From NCBI GenBank assembly GCA_004283105.1, contig SHLN01000030.1, forward strand, positions 1 through 16,034: DNA of 16,034 nucleotides, read 5' to 3'. A program made the translations under genes and the position numbers. Below the pieces are notes generated by a model that saw only the letters and a list, made by a program, of their open reading frames with translations, did no database searches and was not told the DNA's origin. Positions 7,354 through 13,456 of this stretch are shown piece by piece. The stretch comes from Acidimicrobiia bacterium (GTDB lineage: Bacteria; Actinomycetota; Acidimicrobiia; Spongiisociales; SHLN01). Within the stretch, counting starts at the first letter, position 1; each line of letters starts with the position of its first letter.

Positions 7354-8829
7354 TCAATTGCCGCTCTTCGCCACTTCGGCGAGGAACTCGGCATTGGATT
7401 TCGAATCCTTCAGTTTATTGATCAGCAACTCGAGCGCCGGCGCCGGTTCCAGTGCCAGCAGCACCCGGCGGAGCTTCCACACCTGCTTCAGCTCGTCCGG
7501 ATCGAACAGCAACTCTTCTTTGCGGGTACCCGATTGGGATATGTCGATAGCGGGGTAGATCCGCTTGTCGGCCAGGCTGCGGTCGAGCCGCACCTCCATG
7601 TTTCCGGTGCCTTTGAACTCCTCGAAAATCACCTCATCCATGCGGGACCCGGTTTCAACAAGTGCCGTTCCCATGATGGTAAGGCTTCCACCCTCTTCGA
7701 TATTCCGGGCCGCACCAAAGAACCGCTTCGGCGGGTAGAGGGCCTGGGAGTCGACACCACCGGACAGAATCCGGCCGGAGGCAGGGGTCGCAAGGTTGTG
7801 GGCTCTGGCGAGGCGGGTAATGGAGTCGAGCAGGATGACGACGTCGCCACCCATTTCCACGAGGCGCTTGGAGCGCTCGAGCGCCAGTTCCGACACCTGG
7901 GTGTGCTCTTCGGCCGGACGGTCGAACGTCGAGTAAACGACCTCACCCTTGGTGGAGCGCTGCATATCCGTGACCTCTTCTGGCCGCTCATCCACCAGCA
8001 CCACCATGAGGTGACATTCGGGGTTGTTTTCGGCCAGCGAGTGAGCGATCTCTTTCAGGACGGTGGTCTTACCCGCCTTGGGAGGCGACACGATGAGCCC
8101 CCGCTGGCCCTTGCCGATGGGCGAGATGAGGTCCATGATGCGGGCGAGCGAGTCGTCTTTGGCGGCCCGCTCCAGGCGGAGACGGATGTCGGGGAAGAGC
8201 GGGGTGAGGCTGCCGAACTTCGGCCGCTTGCGTGCCTCCTCCGGATCCATGCCGTTGTTCTTCACGGCACGTACGAGAGCGGCGAACTTCTCCTGAGAGC
8301 GAGGTGGCCGAACCGGCCCCTCGATCAAGTCTCCCTTGCGGAGACCGAACTTGCGGATCTGGTTGGCCGGGACATACACGTCTTGTTCTCCCGGGAGGTA
8401 GCCGCCAACGCGCAGGAACCCGTAGCCCTCGGGAAGGATGTCAAGCAGCCCTTCCCTCGTCTCGAGTTCGCTCTCGTCGATCGGCTCCTCGCGGTCACGG
8501 CCGCCGCGCTTGCGGTTGCGCTTGCGGGGGCCGCCGTCCCGGTTTCCATCGCGATTGGATCCGCCACTGCGGCCGGAGCCACCGTCGCGATTGGAACCCG
8601 AGCGGGATCTGTCTGAGCCCGACTTCCGGCCACCATTGCTCTCGCTTACCTTTTCGGCGGAGGGAAGCTCAACCTCAGCCGGTTCCTCACTCAGCTCGAA
8701 TTTGTCCGAGCCGAGGATGGCGGCGATGAGTTTGGCTTTCTGGAGGCCGTCGGTCTCTACGCCCACCGAGCTGGCGATGGTACGGAGGTCTTCGAGGGAC
8801 TTGCCCTGGAGTTCGGCTCGTGTCGTCAT
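7354..8829 (-). CDS. rho: transcription termination factor Rho
   Basis: Hexameric RNA helicase that ends transcription of untranslated RNA. 491 residues from ATG 8829, which has AAGGA five bases upstream; an in-frame ATG at 8865 has no such site. Order: Rho N-terminal SAP-like helices (1-45); a disordered Arg/Gly/Ser/Asp-rich insert (about 50-115) with repeated NRDGG/GS units; cold-shock RNA-binding domain beginning REGLLDILPEGYGFLR (125-140); RecA-like ATPase with Walker A PPKAGKT (249-255), Walker B DVVILLD (329-335), Q-loop SGGVDSQALYPPKRFFGAARN and R-loop GTGNMEVRLDRSLADKRIYPAIDI. The insert is the known actinobacterial N-terminal insertion type. It has its own promoter in the 231-bp gap after thrC. 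Confidence 0.98.
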   Translation of the reverse strand: MTTRAELQGKSLEDLRTIASSVGVETDGLQKAKLIAAILGSDKFELSEEPAEVELPSAEKVSESNGGRKSGSDRSRSGSNRDGGSGRSGGSNRDGNRDGGPRKRNRKRGGRDREEPIDESELETREGLLDILPEGYGFLRVGGYLPGEQDVYVPANQIRKFGLRKGDLIEGPVRPPRSQEKFAALVRAVKNNGMDPEEARKRPKFGSLTPLFPDIRLRLERAAKDDSLARIMDLISPIGKGQRGLIVSPPKAGKTTVLKEIAHSLAENNPECHLMVVLVDERPEEVTDMQRSTKGEVVYSTFDRPAEEHTQVSELALERSKRLVEMGGDVVILLDSITRLARAHNLATPASGRILSGGVDSQALYPPKRFFGAARNIEEGGSLTIMGTALVETGSRMDEVIFEEFKGTGNMEVRLDRSLADKRIYPAIDISQSGTRKEELLFDPDELKQVWKLRRVLLALEPAPALELLINKLKDSKSNAEFLAEVAKSGN

Positions 8830-8872
8830 GGGTTTCCTTTGCTGCTGCCGAGAGAATTCGGGCATGCGCTAA

Positions 8873-8890
8873 ACGTGAGTACACGTGAGT
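8873..8890. repeat. direct repeat in the rho leader
   Basis: Two copies of acgtgagt (8873-8880 and 8883-8890) spaced by exactly 10 bp, about 45 nt before the rho start and within the predicted untranslated leader. One helical turn of spacing would suit a protein dimer, but no factor is indicated. Confidence 0.4.
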
Positions 8891-8942
8891 GCTCAACGGC
8901 CGGAGCGCTGGGGTCGAGCTTTGGACGGAATGTCCGAGAGTC

Positions 8943-8970
8943 ATCATAGATGCTCGGCGTACTTGAGCAA
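8943..8970 (-). promoter_or_regulatory. promoter of rho
   Basis: On the minus strand TTGCTC (8965-8970) and TATGAT (8943-8948) are spaced by 16 bp, a good sigma-70/SigA-type match with a 5/6 -10 box. A start near 8936 gives a leader of roughly 107 nt before the rho ATG, room for autoregulation as known for rho in other bacteria. Confidence 0.65.
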
Positions 8971-9026
8971 ACCACTTACGCGGGTTGTCTATTCCATCGG
9001 GGGTTCGGGGCAAAGGGTTTAGCAAT

Positions 9027-9089
9027 CGCTACCCGCTGCCCGCTACCCGCTACCCGCCGATCAGAGTTCGCTACTTGCTGCTCGCTCGT
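9027..9089. repeat. heptamer repeat, locus B (end of thrC)
   Basis: Nine consecutive 7-bp units in phase. Units 1-4 are cgctacc, cgctgcc, cgctacc, cgctacc (9027-9054); units 5-6 are degenerate and hold the thrC stop; units 7-9 (cgctact, tgctgct, cgctcgt) are inside the thrC coding end and encode part of its last residues. On the gene strand the unit is GGTAGCG. Confidence 0.75.
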
Positions 9090-10470
9090 GGATGAATGCC
9101 TTGACGGCTTCGAGGTCGTTGGGGAGCGTCTCGAATCGTTCGGGCAAGCCGGCGAGGGCGCTGATGCGAGTCGGTTCGATGGGGCGTTCCCCGAGGGCGG
9201 CCTCGACCGTCTCCGGAAACTTGGCTGGATGAGCACACGCCAGCATGACGAGCGGAACATCCGGGTCTGCCCGCAACGAACGGCCGACGCCGAGACCAAC
9301 CGCCGTGTGCGGATCGACGACGATTCCCGATTGCTCGTACACCGATCGAATCACCCGGCGGGTGCCGTCATCGTCGAGCGAGTCGGCATCGAACAACTCC
9401 TGGAATGCCTCGAGCACGGGCTCGGTGAGCTCGACGTGTCCGAGCAGGCGGAAGCGGTCCATGAGCGCCGCCAGCATGGTCCCGTCCCGTCCGTACAGCT
9501 CGAACAGGAGCCGCTCGAAGTTCGAGCTCACCTGGATGTCCATGGCCGGGCTCGTCGAGTGGGTAACCGCTTCGATCTGAAGCGAGCCGGTGTCGAACGC
9601 CCGGCTCAGAATGTCGTTGACGTTCGTGGCCAGGATGAGCTGACTGATCGGTACGCCCATTTCCCGGGCCACATGGCCGGCGTAGATGTTGCCGAAATTG
9701 CCGGTCGGCACGGAGAACGCCACCTGTGACGAGCCGCCGCCCAGCCGGACCGCCGCCGTCACGTAATAGACCGTCTGGGCCATGACCCTTGCCCAGTTGA
9801 TCGAATTGACGGCCGACAGGGCGTGTCGCTCGCGGAATCCGTTGTCGGCGAACATCGCCTTCACGAGATCCTGGCAGTCGTCGAACGTGCCCTCGATGGC
9901 GACGTTGTGGATGTTGGAGTCGTCGGCGGTCGTCATCTGGAGTCGCTGGATCTCCGACACCCGCCCGCGGGGGTGAAGCATGAACAGCTGGATCCCCTCC
10001 CGGCCTCGCACCGCTTCGATGGCAGCCGAGCCGGTGTCTCCGCTCGTGGCGCCGATGATGGTGACTGCCCGGGAGCGTTTGACCAGCTCACGCTCGAACA
10101 GGTTGCCGAGCAGCTGGAGGGCCACGTCCTTGAAGGCGAGAGTTGGGCCCCAGAACAATTCGAGCAGCCACTCCCCCCTCCCCGGATCGAGCACACGAAG
10201 GGGAGCCACGTCGGGATGATCGAAGCCCTCATAACTGTGGGCGACGAGCTCGGCGAACTCGTCCGGCTCGAACTCCGGAGCCACGAACGGCCACATCACC
10301 CCGGTTGCGACCTCGACAAACGGCTTGTCGGCGAACCCGCGCAGGGTCGCTTCGCTCAGGAGTGGCAGCTCAACCGGGACGTAGAGACCACCATCGGAGG
10401 CCATCCCGTCGAGGAGAACATCGCTGAAGCTGCGATTCCCGGCCTGCCCCCGCGTGCTTTCGTACCTCAC
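9061..10470 (-). CDS. thrC: threonine synthase, long (E. coli/yeast) type
   Basis: PLP enzyme that converts O-phosphohomoserine to threonine. 469 residues with the marks of the long group: YESTRGQ (3-9), DGGLYVP (26-32), FWGPTLAFKDVALQLLGNLF with Schiff-base K114, IIGATSGDTGSAAIEAVRG, HPRGRVSEIQRLQMTT, NSINWARVMAQTVYY and PTGNFGNIYAGH. The mycobacterial enzyme in the comparable operon is about 100 residues shorter and of a different subgroup. The GTG start at 10470 overlaps the hom stop as GTGA. The last residues (HERAASSEL) come from a heptamer-repeat tract. No homoserine kinase gene follows, unlike the common hom-thrC-thrB order. Confidence 0.97.
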   Translation of the reverse strand: MRYESTRGQAGNRSFSDVLLDGMASDGGLYVPVELPLLSEATLRGFADKPFVEVATGVMWPFVAPEFEPDEFAELVAHSYEGFDHPDVAPLRVLDPGRGEWLLELFWGPTLAFKDVALQLLGNLFERELVKRSRAVTIIGATSGDTGSAAIEAVRGREGIQLFMLHPRGRVSEIQRLQMTTADDSNIHNVAIEGTFDDCQDLVKAMFADNGFRERHALSAVNSINWARVMAQTVYYVTAAVRLGGGSSQVAFSVPTGNFGNIYAGHVAREMGVPISQLILATNVNDILSRAFDTGSLQIEAVTHSTSPAMDIQVSSNFERLLFELYGRDGTMLAALMDRFRLLGHVELTEPVLEAFQELFDADSLDDDGTRRVIRSVYEQSGIVVDPHTAVGLGVGRSLRADPDVPLVMLACAHPAKFPETVEAALGERPIEPTRISALAGLPERFETLPNDLEAVKAFIHERAASSEL

Positions 10471-11762
10471 AGATTCGGGGTTGGGCCGGCGCCTTCGACC
10501 CGGATCACAGCAGCTACATCGCGCACCACATCCAGCGCTCGAAGGCCTTCGAGGCTGGCCCGCTGGCGCCCTTCGGTGTGGGCATGGGTGACGAGCAGCA
10601 GAGTGGCGCCATCGTCCTCACCTTCCTGCCACACCGACTTGATGCTCACCTCGTTGTCGGCAAACACGCCGGCCACCTGGGCAAGCACACCGGGCCGGTC
10701 GACGACCTCGAGGCGCAAGTACCAGGTGGTGGCCACCGCTTCGAAGTCGAGCACCCGGCCGGGCTGAAAACGGATCGGTGGAGCCACCTCGGCGCCGGCC
10801 AGCAACTCGCGGGCCGCATCGACAACGTCGCCGAGCACGGCGGTCGCGGTGGGGGCTCCGCCCGCCCCGGGGCCGGCAAACAGCAGCTCGTCGAAACTGG
10901 GACCCTCGACGAACACAGCGTTGGTGGCGCCCCGGATGACGGCGAGGGGATGGTCGCCCGGGACGAACGTGGGGTGGACTCGCACGCTGATTCCCTCGGC
11001 CGTGTTCTCGGCCACGGCCAGCAGCTTGATGACAAACCCCAACTCTGTGGCAATCCGGACGTCGGTTGCGTCGACCCGATCGATCCCCTCCACATAGACA
11101 CGATCGGAGGCGACCCAGGTTCCGAAGGCGAGGCTGGCGAGGATGGCCGCCTTGGCGGCCGCATCGGCGCCGGAGACGTCGGCGGCGGGGTCGGACTCGG
11201 CAAAACCAAGCTCCTGAGCCTCGGCCAGCGCCACCTTGTACTCGGCGCCCTCTTCGGTCATCTTGGTGAGGATGTAGTTGGTGGTGCCGTTCACAATGCC
11301 GAGCACCCGGTCGATCTGCTCACCGGCCAGCGTCTCGGAGAGCGGACGGATGATGGGGATTCCTCCGGCCACGGCGGCTTCAAAGAGGAGCGGGACGCCG
11401 GCTTCCTCGGCGATACCGATGAGTTCTTTGCCACGCGCAGCGATGAGTGCCTTGTTGGCGGTGACGACGGGCTTTCTTGCCCGCAAGGCGGCTGCGACGA
11501 GGTCGCCGGCCGGATCCTCACCACCCATGATCTCCACGACTAGCTGGACTTCGGGATCGCCGACTACCTCCATCGGGTCATCGGTCAGCACCCCGGCCGG
11601 AAGATTGACCGGACGCTCCCTGGCGGTGTCGCGCACGGCCACCCGCACGACGTCGATTTCCAGCCCCGTCTTGGTAGAGATCGAAGCGTTCTCGTCGATC
11701 AGCTTGCGGAGCAATGCCCCGCCCACGGTGCCAAACCCGAGGATTCCAATACCGACTCTCAT
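10467..11762 (-). CDS. hom: homoserine dehydrogenase with ACT domain
   Basis: Reduces aspartate semialdehyde to homoserine with NAD(P)H, the branch point to threonine and methionine. From ATG 11762 it has 431 residues: Rossmann motif VGIGILGFGTVG (3-13), EIMGG (78-82), VVTANKALIA (99-108) with K104, EAAVAGGIPII, NGTTNYIL (159-166), the catalytic segment FAESDPAADVSGADAAAKAAILA (187-209) with K204, and a C-terminal ACT domain starting LRLEVVDRPGVLAQVAGVF, the usual site of threonine feedback. The frame is open upstream to 12053, but those 97 codons are Arg/Ser-rich with no family match. The ATG has no Shine-Dalgarno; TACCAT 8 bp upstream suggests a leaderless mRNA. Confidence 0.97.
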   Translation of the reverse strand: MRVGIGILGFGTVGGALLRKLIDENASISTKTGLEIDVVRVAVRDTARERPVNLPAGVLTDDPMEVVGDPEVQLVVEIMGGEDPAGDLVAAALRARKPVVTANKALIAARGKELIGIAEEAGVPLLFEAAVAGGIPIIRPLSETLAGEQIDRVLGIVNGTTNYILTKMTEEGAEYKVALAEAQELGFAESDPAADVSGADAAAKAAILASLAFGTWVASDRVYVEGIDRVDATDVRIATELGFVIKLLAVAENTAEGISVRVHPTFVPGDHPLAVIRGATNAVFVEGPSFDELLFAGPGAGGAPTATAVLGDVVDAARELLAGAEVAPPIRFQPGRVLDFEAVATTWYLRLEVVDRPGVLAQVAGVFADNEVSIKSVWQEGEDDGATLLLVTHAHTEGRQRASLEGLRALDVVRDVAAVIRVEGAGPTPNL

Positions 11763-11770
11763 AGGACGCG

Positions 11771-11810
11771 ATGGTAGGGCGTGTAGGTGGGGGCGGGGCG
11801 GTTTGGTCAA
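11771..11810 (-). promoter_or_regulatory. candidate promoter elements of hom
   Basis: TACCAT (11771-11776) ends 8 bp before the hom ATG, where a -10 box of a leaderless transcript would be. TTGACC (11805-11810) is a good -35 hexamer but lies 28 bp from TACCAT and 19 bp from the weaker TACACG, so the pair is uncertain. Confidence 0.35.
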
Positions 11811-11812
11811 CC

Positions 11813-11840
11813 CGCTACCCGCCACCCGCTGCCGGCTGCC
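11813..11840. repeat. heptamer repeat, locus C (upstream of hom)
   Basis: Four 7-bp units in phase: cgctacc, cgccacc, cgctgcc, ggctgcc. The first and third are identical to units of locus B, 2.7 kb away. The array lies between the hairpin and the hom promoter region. Confidence 0.7.
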
Positions 11841-11852
11841 CGCCGGACACAA

Positions 11853-11884
11853 CAGAGGAGCGTCCGTTTGTGGACGCTCCTCTG
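11853..11884 (-). terminator. perfect 13-bp hairpin upstream of hom
   Basis: Arms 11853-11865 and 11872-11884 (CAGAGGAGCGTCC and its exact complement) with a 6-nt loop. On the minus strand it is followed by TTGTGT, a weak U-tract, so it may terminate transcripts from the right or act as an attenuator before hom. It lies 39 bp after the stop codon of the possible small ORF. Confidence 0.6.
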
Positions 11885-11923
11885 CTTGGTGAGGCCCCTT
11901 AAGTTGCCTGCGGATTGGTTGGT

Positions 11924-12007
11924 TTAGGAGATGATGAGACCGGCTGCTGCTGCGGCGCCGATGAAGGCTGCGGCTGAACCGAGTGCTTGGCGAATAACGA
12001 TGATCAT
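11924..12007 (-). CDS. possible 27-residue hydrophobic peptide
   Basis: ATG 12007 to TAA 11924 encodes a peptide that begins MIIVIRQALGS, continues with an Ala/Gly-rich stretch (nine Ala in all) and ends GLIIS. It has six Ile and almost no charge, so it would form one membrane helix. No Shine-Dalgarno precedes the ATG; in-frame GTG codons 30 and 39 nt upstream are also without one. The frame ends 39 bp before a strong hairpin and about 160 bp before hom, so it could be a leader peptide, a small membrane protein, or chance. No threonine codon is present. I do not recognise a family. Confidence 0.35.
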   Translation of the reverse strand: MIIVIRQALGSAAAFIGAAAAAGLIIS

Positions 12008-12064
12008 GAGATAGAGATCGTCGCTCTGCCGAATCACCCGAGACACAACGCAAGCAGTTCCGAG

Positions 12065-12113
12065 GTGACTAGTTATGAGTCCCTCGTCCCTCGTCCCTCG
12101 TCGCTAGTCCAGA
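12065..12113. repeat. heptamer repeat, locus D
   Basis: Three exact copies of gtccctc (12079-12099) with degenerate units on both sides in the same 7-bp phase (gtgacta, gttatga before; gtcgcta, gtccaga after). The block is bounded by a 6-bp inverted repeat, gactag at 12067-12072 and ctagtc at 12104-12109. Confidence 0.7.
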
Positions 12114-12186
12114 GGGCGACCAGCGTCCGGTCTTGCCGGCGATGTGCGGGGGGCAGAACCGCCTGGTTGCCTCGTGCGCGGTTTCG

Positions 12187-12211
12187 TCTTCCCGCTTCGC
12201 GCCAGGGAAGA
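12187..12211 (-). terminator. weak hairpin after the 3-helix gene
   Basis: TCTTCCC (12187-12193) and GGGAAGA (12205-12211) form a 7-bp stem with an 11-nt loop, 36 bp after the stop of the 3-helix membrane gene. There is no U-tract, so an intrinsic terminator is doubtful. Confidence 0.3.
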
Positions 12212-12246
12212 GGATCGGCTAGCTGATCAAGAGGAGGTCCAACCCA

Positions 12247-12579
12247 TCATTTCGAGACCCTGTCTTGGACCCGGCCGTAACGCTGGCTGTGCCTGTTGCG
12301 GCGATCCCACCATGATCCGAGCTTCGCATCGCGCAAGGCGACGGATGAGAGCAGGAGCAAGACTGCGACGCTCTGGGCGTTGAACACCGCCCACCACCAA
12401 TCGTCCACCAACCCATCGCGCACATACCGCAGACCCTGGAAAGATAGGGCGGCACCGGTCACCAACATGATGAGGCCGAACCAGGCAATCCCGTGCCGCC
12501 CTTTCAAGAAGCAGATCGGCACCACAACCAAAAAGGCGATCAAACCAACGAAGTCCAAGATCGACAGGAGGGTCTCCAA
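12247..12579 (-). CDS. unrecognised small membrane protein
   Basis: 110 residues with three hydrophobic segments (about 4-25, 31-48 and 65-83) separated by short charged loops (KGRHG; RYVRDGLVDDWWW), and a basic polar C-terminal tail of about 27 residues (RDAKLGSWWDRRNRHSQRY). No family is recognised. The start is TTG at 12579, with AAGGAGG four bases upstream; there is no ATG near by. It follows the lipoprotein gene by 35 nt in the same direction, so the two may be co-transcribed and act together at the envelope. Coding status is supported by the ribosome site, the clear membrane pattern and the matching neighbour. Confidence 0.7.
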   Translation of the reverse strand: METLLSILDFVGLIAFLVVVPICFLKGRHGIAWFGLIMLVTGAALSFQGLRYVRDGLVDDWWWAVFNAQSVAVLLLLSSVALRDAKLGSWWDRRNRHSQRYGRVQDRVSK

Positions 12580-12614
12580 CAGGCCTCCTTTCGTTCCAGT
12601 CAGACCCGTTGCGG

Positions 12615-13226
12615 TCAGGCAGATTTCACGGCTGCGATGAAGGCTTCAATCAGTTCGAGTCGTGCCACGGCGCTCTCGGCTACGGCGTCGAAGTACCACG
12701 AGCCACTCGGGACGCACCAGACAGCAATGTACGCCGTTTCGTCGTCGGCTTGCTCGGCAGAAGCGATCCACACCAAAGGAGCATTGGGCTCGAGGAGGCT
12801 CCCTTCCACCTCACCCTCCATGGCGCCGGCCATGGTCTCGAGCCATGCCAGCGGCGTCAGCTCATCATCACCCTGCGTTGGGATGGCCGCCAACGGCGTC
12901 CCCCGGATGGCGCGGCTCCCGTCGCCGTACTCAACTCCGAGCGCTCCTTCGACCCTGCCCTGCACGTCCTTTCGGGTCAAGCCCGCTAGTTCACTCGGGA
13001 GCCTTGCGAACACCGCTTCAACGGCCGCTGCACTGTCCGGCATCACCACGGCCTCCAGGCCCCACGGCGCCCATCCGTCGCCCTCATCGACGGTCGTAGT
13101 AGCGACGGCATCGGTGGGTCCGGTTGTCGGGGCGATGGACGCTCCGCTCGTATCCTCGGATGCGCCGTTGTTGCCGCAGGCGGCGCCAACCACAAGCAGC
13201 AGCACCAGCATCAGTCGGAACCTCAT
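12615..13226 (-). CDS. probable secreted lipoprotein, unknown function
   Basis: 203 residues. It has a short basic N-terminus (MRFR), a hydrophobic core (LMLVLLLVVGAA) and C17 followed by Asn/Gly, a lipobox-like signal (GAAC, with V at -4 rather than the usual L at -3). Next is a Thr/Ser/Gly-rich linker (about 18-50) and a globular acidic domain with several Trp. The domain is not recognised. ATG 13226 is preceded by AAGGAG five bases upstream; the frame is open further up but without a ribosome site or a better signal peptide. Together with the following 3-helix gene it interrupts the lysA-hom order usual in Actinomycetota. Confidence 0.8.
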   Translation of the reverse strand: MRFRLMLVLLLVVGAACGNNGASEDTSGASIAPTTGPTDAVATTTVDEGDGWAPWGLEAVVMPDSAAAVEAVFARLPSELAGLTRKDVQGRVEGALGVEYGDGSRAIRGTPLAAIPTQGDDELTPLAWLETMAGAMEGEVEGSLLEPNAPLVWIASAEQADDETAYIAVWCVPSGSWYFDAVAESAVARLELIEAFIAAVKSA

Positions 13227-13376
13227 AGCGGCTCCTTTCCCTGCCTCCCCATTGTCCGCCTTCGACGGCCACCGCGGTATCCGTCCAACGACTCTTTTCT
13301 TTGGGAACGTGACGGTGTCGGCGGGCGCGGTGGTCCGGGCCCTCCCAGCAGCAACGTTCGTGCGAGTGGGTGAGTG

Positions 13377-13420
13377 TGGTTCTCCTCGACGTTGCCTGAC
13401 TTCGAGGATTGCCCGAACCA
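13377..13420 (-). other. imperfect hairpin after lysA
   Basis: Outer arms tggttc/gaacca (13377-13382, 13415-13420) and inner arms tcctcga/tcgagga (13383-13389, 13402-13408) with a 12-nt loop and a 6-nt bulge on one side. It lies 36 bp after the lysA stop and lacks a U-tract; it may protect the mRNA 3' end. The remaining 230-bp gap (13227-13456) shows no gene. Confidence 0.4.
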
Positions 13421-13456
13421 CTCAGACCGCGGGAGACGCCCGCTATTGCCTGACAG

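Larger units (their letters stand above)
12008..12246. other. intergenic region with repeats
   Basis: No gene is supported on either strand. It holds heptamer locus D (12065-12113) and a weak hairpin (12187-12211). The longer 11763-12246 stretch between hom and the 3-helix gene contains, besides these, the possible small ORF, the 13-bp hairpin, locus C and the hom promoter candidates. Confidence 0.5.

Noticed and set aside
8830..8865. Rho start at the upstream in-frame ATG 8865
   Set aside because: No Shine-Dalgarno before 8865, while AAGGA is well placed for 8829.
9027..9060. CRISPR array
   Set aside because: The repeat unit is 7 bp and tandem, with no spacers and no cas genes.
11763..12053. 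Upstream extension of hom by 97 codons
   Set aside because: The extension is Arg/Ser/His-rich, crosses the 13-bp hairpin and a heptamer array, and the Rossmann motif starts right after ATG 11762.
11763..12246. T-box or other known riboswitch before hom
   Set aside because: No T-box core sequence or other known riboswitch signature could be seen on the minus strand.
13227..13421. Longer start for the lipoprotein gene
   Set aside because: It would bury the signal peptide in the middle of the protein; ATG 13226 has an AAGGAG site at 5 nt.
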